A stretch of DNA of 39,244 bases from Pseudomonadota bacterium (GTDB lineage Bacteria > Pseudomonadota > Gammaproteobacteria > Pseudomonadales > Halieaceae), in contig PKCZ01000032.1 of the NCBI GenBank assembly GCA_002862405.1, positions 1 through 39,244 of the forward strand. Direction: 5' to 3'. The number at the start of each line of letters is the position of its first letter. The first letter of the stretch is position 1. The notes under the pieces are model-generated. The model had not been told where the DNA came from and made no database searches. It saw nothing but the letters and a program-made list of their open reading frames with translations. Shown in pieces: positions 33,761 through 39,244 of the stretch. The translations under genes were made by a program, and so were the position numbers.

Positions 33761-35212
33761 TCAATCGAATAAACCGTGCAAAAACCAACAGCGGCTGTGA
33801 CGATCTTGAAAGATCCAAACAGGCTGCCCACTGCCTGTCTTGGCGATGTAATAGTCGCGACTAGTGGGCTGACTCCACCAGTAGTCCTCGAGGCGCTCAG
33901 GCCCTTTGACAATTTTCAGGGCATCCATCCAGTACAGTTGATTGCCTCGTTGGCTGATGGGCTGAGGTGCGGTTAGCAACCAAAATGGACGGTTGCGTGT
34001 TGAAGCGCTGGCAGCTTCTGTTGTCAGTTGGTTGGGATCCGCATAAGAACAAAATTCTGGCAAATGTTCAGCACGCTCGTAGATATGAGTGACTGACTGA
34101 AAGCCTAGGCGGCTACGTAGACGATCAATCAACTGCGATAGGGGCTCCTGGTGTTTGGATTCTAAAAAGAGGTCCTGGGTCCGGTGCTGTGCTGGAGCCA
34201 GCTCACAGGCCTCGAGCTGTATGCCTTCAATCAAGTCTTCGAAGGTCATCTGATCGAGCTTAAGCTGCGACTGCTCCAGCCAGCGTTTAGGATTGTTATG
34301 GCATTCACTACTGCGGATGTCTAAGGCTGTGTGTTGCCCTTGGGTGGGTATGAATACCCAGCGCAGTTGCGGCGTTTCAAGTTGTGTATGTCGGAGGAAT
34401 AACGAGAGCTTTCCCAGTAGAGCCTCCATTGCCGGAATCAGCTCCTGATTATTTTTTGATCCGTAACCGAGCCAGGCAATATCGTTGTATTCCGGGTCGG
34501 GCTGAAAATCTTCCAGAGCGACTTCAACCCGGCATAAGAGCCGGTCAATCCACGAGGAAAACTCATGACTGCACCGTTGCTTAACGGAAGTGCTGGGTAG
34601 TGCCAGTAGTTCCTTAAAGGTACGAATGCCGGCTTTAGCCAGCGCCGCTGTGTCTTTTGGAAATTCATCAAGATAAGACAAAGGGATGGAGGATAACTGA
34701 GACTCCAATGACAGTCCCTGGTCAGCAATCGATGCGACAGAAGCGCGATTAAATTGACTCAGTAGCCACGCTGATTCGCGACTGGGTCCAACACCTGCAA
34801 ATACACTGAATCCGCGTTGATCGAATTCAATAGCTATTTTTTTCAGCAGAGCTTCGAGTCCACCATGAACCAAGAGGCAGCGACTGATTTCCAGCTGCAA
34901 GCAGTCATCTCGCCACAAGCTCAATGTCGGTGTGATGGAATATGTCCATTGCCTTAGACGTTTGAGTGTTTGGTATTCCTTCTCGCGATCTCGGCTGAGT
35001 AATTGCAGGGGATGTCCGCTAAGTAAACCACTGACGGTCGATTGCTTTAGGCCTGTAGTCACGCCTAATGCCTCGACCTCGTCATCGCAGGTTACAACTC
35101 GGCTCGCCTCAATAACGACGCGCAGGCTGGCATCACCAAAACTCGGTTTTGGTATCAGCGCCTCGAGAGGTAATTTAGCAAAATGTAAGCAAAGCCAGAG
35201 CACAGACTTCAT
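33761..35212 (-). CDS. imuB: ImuB, inactive Y-family polymerase-like SOS protein
   Basis: ImuB is a Y-family polymerase relative that has lost catalysis and bridges DnaE2 to the beta clamp. The 483-residue protein opens MKSVLWLCLHFAKLP where active Y polymerases have an aspartate-containing motif. It has LEIS where they have SxDE, so it should be inactive, as usual for ImuB. The C-terminal RPFWLLTAPQPI and RDYYIAKTGSGQPVWIFQD-like blocks, ending WFLHGLFD, are typical of the family. The ATG lies inside a long palindrome containing a LexA box. No imuA is adjacent, and dnaE2 is separated from it by the lipocalin gene. Confidence 0.92.
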   Translation of the reverse strand: MKSVLWLCLHFAKLPLEALIPKPSFGDASLRVVIEASRVVTCDDEVEALGVTTGLKQSTVSGLLSGHPLQLLSRDREKEYQTLKRLRQWTYSITPTLSLWRDDCLQLEISRCLLVHGGLEALLKKIAIEFDQRGFSVFAGVGPSRESAWLLSQFNRASVASIADQGLSLESQLSSIPLSYLDEFPKDTAALAKAGIRTFKELLALPSTSVKQRCSHEFSSWIDRLLCRVEVALEDFQPDPEYNDIAWLGYGSKNNQELIPAMEALLGKLSLFLRHTQLETPQLRWVFIPTQGQHTALDIRSSECHNNPKRWLEQSQLKLDQMTFEDLIEGIQLEACELAPAQHRTQDLFLESKHQEPLSQLIDRLRSRLGFQSVTHIYERAEHLPEFCSYADPNQLTTEAASASTRNRPFWLLTAPQPISQRGNQLYWMDALKIVKGPERLEDYWWSQPTSRDYYIAKTGSGQPVWIFQDRHSRCWFLHGLFD

Positions 35213-35246
35213 CCATATACTGTTTATTTATACAGTATATGGATGA
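35209..35246. promoter_or_regulatory. LexA (SOS) box within a 38-bp palindrome at imuB start
   Basis: The LexA box TACTGTTTATTTATACAGTA occupies 35218-35237. Flanking bases continue the symmetry with nine more matching pairs on each side (arms TCATCCATA and TATGGATGA), so 17 of 19 pairs over 35209-35246 are complementary. The imuB ATG (35212-35210) is inside the left arm. On the minus strand TTGTGA (35261-35256), a 16-bp spacer and TATACT (35239-35234) form a good sigma-70 promoter with its -10 in the box. It implies a leader of only about 15-20 bases with no Shine-Dalgarno. Confidence 0.88.
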
Positions 35247-35305
35247 TGGGCTAGTTCACAAGCGATAACCTCGCGATCTAGTAGCCTGCACAATCTATGA
35301 CCGTA

Positions 35306-36832
35306 TTAACCCTGTCTGATGCCCCGCAGGATGACTTTTCGACTTTCCGCGGGATCAATCACCATGTCGATTTCCAGATAGGCTGCGGCTTCGGTCGCAC
35401 GACCCTTCTCGTACATCTCTGCCACCAATTTCTCGTAGAGCGCATCACGCGCATCGCCTTCGGGCACCGCTTCCAGCTCTTTTTTAAAACCTAGCCTGAC
35501 GGCACCTTCAAGTCCCATACCGCCAAACTCGCCCTGCGGCCAACTAGCGGTGATGGTCGGAAACTCAAATGAGCCACCTACCAGCGCCATGGCACCCAAT
35601 CCGTACCCCCGTCTGAGGAACAAACCCACCCACGGCGTATCGACACTGGCCGCCATATTGAAGAGCTCGGGCATCACTTTCGCTGCGCCCATTGCCTCGC
35701 TATCGGGTCCCACCATAAATCCGGGAGTATCGACGAGGGATACGATGGGTAATCGCCATCGCTTGGCCAGCTCCATCATTTCACCGGCTTTTCTGGCAGC
35801 GTCGACATCCACCGCGCCACCCAAATGGCGGCAATCGCTGGCAATGACTGCAACGGGATGACCTTCAACGCGGGCTAAGGCCGTAACCACGGCACGTCCA
35901 TAGACGGGACGTAGTTCGAGTACCGACTGCTGATCGAATAACACGTCCATGACCCGTCGGACGTCATAGGCCATACGCCGATTCTCGGGCAGGATGGTTC
36001 TCAGAGCCGTTTGGTCAGCAACAGCGCCTGGCTGAACGGTACCTTGGGCGTGACTCAAAGCCCATTTAGCCAATGCGGTGGCATGGGCTTCGTCCTCGGC
36101 TAACAGATCGATTGCACCCGCATTACACAATGTATTGACCGGTCCGATTTCATTGGGATGAAAACTGCCGAGACCACCCCCTTCGATCATGGCAGGGCCC
36201 GCCATGCCGATCGATGATGATTTGGTTGCAATACGAATATCGCCCGCTCCAAAAAGAGCGGCATTGCCCGCGAAACAGTACCCATTATTCACAGTGACAC
36301 GGGGCACTTTGCCGGTAAGTCCCGCCCAGCGGCTGAAAGAGGTACTGTTCAACCCCGCAATATTCACCTTAACGTCGGTATCCCCCGGACGACCGCCACC
36401 ACCCTCGGTGTACATCACAAAGGGTAGGCGCTCTCTTTCAGCAACCTCGAAAATTCGGTCGAGTTTTTGGTGATGGAAGAAACCCTGGGTACCGGCTAAC
36501 ACACTGTAGTCGTAGATTGCGACGGCGACATCGCTTTCCCCGCCTGCAATGAGATCTTTATTGATCGTTGCTGTACCCGTGATCACGCCGTCGGCCGCAG
36601 TATCAATGCGCATTGACTCGGGATCTCGTCGTCCGCGCTGGGCTGCTACTGCCAACTGCCCGTATTCCACGAAGCTGTCGTCATCGACCAGATCTGCCAA
36701 GTTTTCACGTGCAGTTCGAAAGCCTTTTGCGTGACGTTTCTCTTGCGCCGATTTCCGCACCGCATCTGAGGTATCAGCGGTCACCTGATCTAAATATGCT
36801 TGTGCATCGATTTGAGTCGGTCCTTTTGACAC
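35306..36832 (-). CDS. Acyl-CoA carboxylase, carboxyltransferase (beta) subunit
   Basis: This 508-residue protein of the propionyl/methylcrotonyl-CoA carboxylase beta family would move CO2 from biotin to an acyl-CoA. It has two crotonase-like halves with the oxyanion-hole glycines in FVMYTEGGGGRPGD, CFAGNAALFGAGDIRIATKSSSIGMAGPAMIEGGG and VDTPGFMVGPDSE. No biotin carboxylase or biotin-carrier gene is adjacent, so the substrate and partner are unknown. The GTG start at 36832 is chosen for GGAG 6 bases upstream. It is divergent from the DUF885 gene and upstream of imuB on the same strand, with a 93-bp gap holding the imuB promoter. Confidence 0.88.
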   Translation of the reverse strand: MSKGPTQIDAQAYLDQVTADTSDAVRKSAQEKRHAKGFRTARENLADLVDDDSFVEYGQLAVAAQRGRRDPESMRIDTAADGVITGTATINKDLIAGGESDVAVAIYDYSVLAGTQGFFHHQKLDRIFEVAERERLPFVMYTEGGGGRPGDTDVKVNIAGLNSTSFSRWAGLTGKVPRVTVNNGYCFAGNAALFGAGDIRIATKSSSIGMAGPAMIEGGGLGSFHPNEIGPVNTLCNAGAIDLLAEDEAHATALAKWALSHAQGTVQPGAVADQTALRTILPENRRMAYDVRRVMDVLFDQQSVLELRPVYGRAVVTALARVEGHPVAVIASDCRHLGGAVDVDAARKAGEMMELAKRWRLPIVSLVDTPGFMVGPDSEAMGAAKVMPELFNMAASVDTPWVGLFLRRGYGLGAMALVGGSFEFPTITASWPQGEFGGMGLEGAVRLGFKKELEAVPEGDARDALYEKLVAEMYEKGRATEAAAYLEIDMVIDPAESRKVILRGIRQG

Positions 36833-36966
36833 AGTTCGCTCCTGCGATCGAATTGCTAGACGATAAGGTCCATGTCCTGCTCAGGCAAGTTTTCCCAAAG
36901 CTGAGGCTCGGTGTTTATCGCTGGGTTACCATACGCGTTTCACGGGTTGTTATCAGAGAAACACTT

Positions 36967-38817
36967 ATGCTAATTCTACGTACCTTCCTTGCTGCGACCT
37001 GCGCCGTCACACTCTTGCTAGCTGGCTGTGGCGACTCGCAGATTCAGTCCAGTGATAATCCGGTGGTTAACGACGCGCCAGTTGCAGAGTCTGAGCATGA
37101 ACGTTTGAACGCCTACTTGGCGGGAGTCTTCGCCGATAACCTCGCTCGGCAGCCCTTCACCGCAAGTTATCTTGGCATTAAAGATCGCCAAGATGAGTGG
37201 AACCCGCAATCGGAGGCGTTTCAGGATGAGGAACGGGCTCGGATGGAAGCGGGATTGGTTGAGCTCGACGGGTTCGATCGCTCAGCGCTACCTAAGGCGG
37301 GGCAACTATCCCTTGACCTCTATCGTATGTCGCTTGAGCGGTCGCTCATGCTCGATGACTTCCGGCACCACGCTTACGCGCTACATCAATTTCGTGGCGC
37401 TCATACCAGTATCCCTAGCTCGCTCATCAACATTCACCGGGTGGACTCAGTCGCAGATGCTGAGGCTTATGTAGGGCGGTTGAAGAACGTTGAGACCTAT
37501 TTGGGGGAGGTTGAGGAGCAGCTCATACTGCGAGCTGACAAAGGGTTTTATCTTGTCGACTGGATGTACCCCGCTATTTTGGAGTCCTCGAGTAATGTCA
37601 TTAGCGGTCAGCCCTTTGGTGATTCAGAGAACCTCTCGCCTGTGTGGTCTGACTTTCAGGCGAAAGTCGCCAAGCTCGAGCTTTCAGAGGACGAGGAGGC
37701 GCGCCTTCTCAATGCGGGACGCGATGCCTTGGTCTCCCAGTTTAAGCCTGCGTATAAGCGTTTTATGGCTACGGTCGAGCGCCTAGCGCAATCGGCAACG
37801 GGCGATGATGGAGTCTGGCGGTTTCCCGATGGGGAGGAGTACTACCAGCGCCTACTTAAGTGGTTCACGACAACCGACTTGACAGCCGATGAGGTTCACC
37901 AACTAGGCCTTGCCAATGTAATCCGTATTCATGATGAGATGCGTTCGATCATGCGACAGGTCGGTTTTTCGGGAACGCTACAAGAATTTTTTGTGTTTGT
38001 TCGGGAAAATCAGGAGTTGCGCTACCCCAATACCGATGAAGGTAGGGAGCAGTACCTTGAGGACGCGCGATCGGCTATTGCGCGCATGGAGGTAAAGTTA
38101 CCCGAGTATTTCGGCGTGCTTCCGAAAGCTGAATTGATTGTTAAACGTGTCGAACCTTTTCGCGAGCGAAGCGCGGGGAAAGCCTTTTATCAGAGCCCGC
38201 CCCCTGACGGATCTCGTCCGGGTATTTATTACGCTAACTTGTTCGATATGTCGGCGATGCCAAAGACTGATTTGGAAGCCTTGGCTTTCCATGAGGGCTT
38301 ACCCGGGCACCATCTTCAGCGCGCTATTACAGCCGAGTTGGAAGACGTTCCCGACTTACAGCGCTACCTCAGTTTTACCGCATTCTCCGAGGGTTGGGGC
38401 TTGTATACGGAGCAACTGGCTTACGAAATGGGATTTTACGAGGATCCGTATTCGCGATTTGGTCAGTTGGCAATGGAACTCTGGCGAGCCGCGCGATTGG
38501 TCGTGGATACCGGCATCCACAGCAAGCGTTGGAGTCGCGAGGAGGCCATTGCCTACTTGGTCAACAATACACCGAATGCGGAGTATGACTGCATCAAAGC
38601 CATTGAACGCTACATAGCCATGCCTGGGCAGGCGACGGCCTACATGATTGGGAAGCTCCGTATCGTTGAACTTCGCGAGAACGCGCGTGAAGCCTTGGGA
38701 GATAAGTTTGATATCCGGTTGTTCCACGACACGGTGCTTGGCAGCGGCCCGGTTCCACTTAACAAGTTGGCAGAAAACATCGATGCCATGGTTCGAGTAC
38801 AAAGTTCAGAAGGGTAA
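36967..38817 (+). CDS. DUF885 family lipoprotein
   Basis: This 616-residue exported protein starts MLILRTFLAATCAVTLLLAG-C21, a lipoprotein signal with lipobox LLAGC, so it is probably anchored in the outer membrane. The body matches the DUF885 family. It has HEGLPGHH (442-449), an HExxxGHH metal-binding pattern like zinc peptidases, and EGWGLYTEQLAYEMGFY further on. Peptidase activity is suspected for the family but not established here. The ATG at 36967 is chosen because it starts the signal peptide; the open frame upstream overlaps the divergent carboxylase. It ends 16 bp from the convergent permease gene. Confidence 0.88.
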   Translation: MLILRTFLAATCAVTLLLAGCGDSQIQSSDNPVVNDAPVAESEHERLNAYLAGVFADNLARQPFTASYLGIKDRQDEWNPQSEAFQDEERARMEAGLVELDGFDRSALPKAGQLSLDLYRMSLERSLMLDDFRHHAYALHQFRGAHTSIPSSLINIHRVDSVADAEAYVGRLKNVETYLGEVEEQLILRADKGFYLVDWMYPAILESSSNVISGQPFGDSENLSPVWSDFQAKVAKLELSEDEEARLLNAGRDALVSQFKPAYKRFMATVERLAQSATGDDGVWRFPDGEEYYQRLLKWFTTTDLTADEVHQLGLANVIRIHDEMRSIMRQVGFSGTLQEFFVFVRENQELRYPNTDEGREQYLEDARSAIARMEVKLPEYFGVLPKAELIVKRVEPFRERSAGKAFYQSPPPDGSRPGIYYANLFDMSAMPKTDLEALAFHEGLPGHHLQRAITAELEDVPDLQRYLSFTAFSEGWGLYTEQLAYEMGFYEDPYSRFGQLAMELWRAARLVVDTGIHSKRWSREEAIAYLVNNTPNAEYDCIKAIERYIAMPGQATAYMIGKLRIVELRENAREALGDKFDIRLFHDTVLGSGPVPLNKLAENIDAMVRVQSSEG

Positions 38818-38833
38818 GGAAAGCAAAGCCTGG

Positions 38834-39244
38834 TCACATGACTCTGATGATCATCAGAATGGCGAGTGTGGTGAGTAGCAGTTTGAGCAGTGTCTGAAAC
38901 AATTTTTCAGGCAATCGCCCTAGCAATTGCAGGCCAATGAGTGTCCCGCCAAAGCCAGCTGCAATCATGGCTAAGAGCGGGATAAGCCAGTCGTACCACA
39001 TGAAGCCAAGCCCGCTAAACAGCACGATGCGAAGAAAGTTCATTGTTGAAACGCTGGCTGCCATGGTGGCGACTAGCTCTTGCCGGTTTGCTGCTTGATG
39101 TCTGAGGTAGGCCGCAATCAAAGGGCCGGTTGCGCTAACAAATACCCCAATGAAGCTGATGCCAATGCTAAAGAGCAGATTTTGATTGCTTCGATGGGTT
39201 TTTATGGCTGGGATGGGTACCCAGGTGACCAGCAGCGTAAAACC
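38834..39244 (-). CDS. TauE/SafE-family permease (N-terminus outside window)
   Basis: The frame is open to the window edge, so the gene is truncated; 136 C-terminal residues are visible. They contain at least four hydrophobic spans and the blocks IGVFVSATGPLIAAYLRH, LIPLLAMIAAGFGGTLIGLQLLGRLP and a C-terminal LLKLLLTTLAILMIIR. This is the pattern of the TSUP (TauE/SafE) family of sulfonate/sulfite or organic-anion exporters. The substrate cannot be assigned. It converges on the DUF885 gene. Confidence 0.82.
   Translation of the reverse strand, partial: GFTLLVTWVPIPAIKTHRSNQNLLFSIGISFIGVFVSATGPLIAAYLRHQAANRQELVATMAASVSTMNFLRIVLFSGLGFMWYDWLIPLLAMIAAGFGGTLIGLQLLGRLPEKLFQTLLKLLLTTLAILMIIRVM

Noticed and set aside
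36613-36966. Possible N-terminal extension of the DUF885 gene
   Set aside because: It overlaps the divergent carboxylase gene and would bury the clear lipoprotein signal peptide starting at 36967.
1-39244. Search for CRISPR arrays, insertion sequences, integrases, tRNA or rRNA genes
   Set aside because: No regularly spaced repeats, transposase-like proteins, terminal inverted repeats or cloverleaf sequences were seen by eye; a tRNAscan or repeat search was not possible.

Overview
The window is a gene-dense, moderate-GC bacterial chromosome segment. I estimated GC by eye and did not compute it. Gene content and order point to a gammaproteobacterium: infB-rbfA-truB-rpsO-pnp; the dksA-gluQ-cbrB-pcnB-folK-panB-panC order known from Pseudomonas; a two-gene acetate-type symporter; ImuB/DnaE2; Mpl. 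I infer a marine, Halieaceae/Cellvibrionales-like aerobic heterotroph; this is not proven here. I see no insertion sequence, prophage, CRISPR array, tRNA or rRNA. Convergent genes are often only 1-20 bp apart.

Layout. 1-5843: end of the translation/RNA operon (infB, rbfA, truB, rpsO, pnp), with a probable autoregulatory pseudoknot before rpsO and terminators after rpsO and pnp. 5916-10003: acetyl-CoA synthetase, divergent from a DUF4212 small subunit and its sodium/solute symporter. 10011-17582 (minus strand): dksA, gluQ, a CbrB-like sigma-54 activator, then pcnB, folK, a deoxynucleoside kinase, panB and panC. 17751-24579: an M15 peptidase, PPi-dependent phosphofructokinase, Mpl, and a coupled RND exporter/Cys-cluster/LON-domain trio. 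24581-29894: RNase T and PyrC (minus), then ArgG, a Baeyer-Villiger-type monooxygenase, a CPXCG mini-protein and a secreted cupin. 30012-35244: a split SOS mutagenesis module (dnaE2 and imuB, each with its own LexA box) with a lipocalin between them. 35306-39244: an acyl-CoA carboxyltransferase, a DUF885 lipoprotein and a partial TauE/SafE permease.

The most interesting locus is the 260-bp gap between the cbrB-like gene and pcnB, the position that encodes the sRNA CrcZ in Pseudomonas. On the minus strand it holds, in order: TGTTAC/GTAACA half-sites, an IHF-like site, a GG-N10-GC sigma-54 promoter, two (AAN)4 Hfq-type motifs, and a strong intrinsic terminator. This predicts a short (about 90 nt) CrcZ-like decoy RNA. 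The expected sensor kinase CbrA is absent from its usual place, and the receiver domain of the CbrB-like protein looks degenerate. A CrcZ-like circuit may therefore exist outside Pseudomonas with different input logic. The symporter leader, the M15 start region and the monooxygenase start region carry similar A-rich motifs and are candidate, unproven targets.

Other points of note: a DksA with a histone-H1-like Lys/Ala/Pro N-terminal extension, a 38-bp palindrome covering the imuB start codon, and an acidic insert in the RND exporter.
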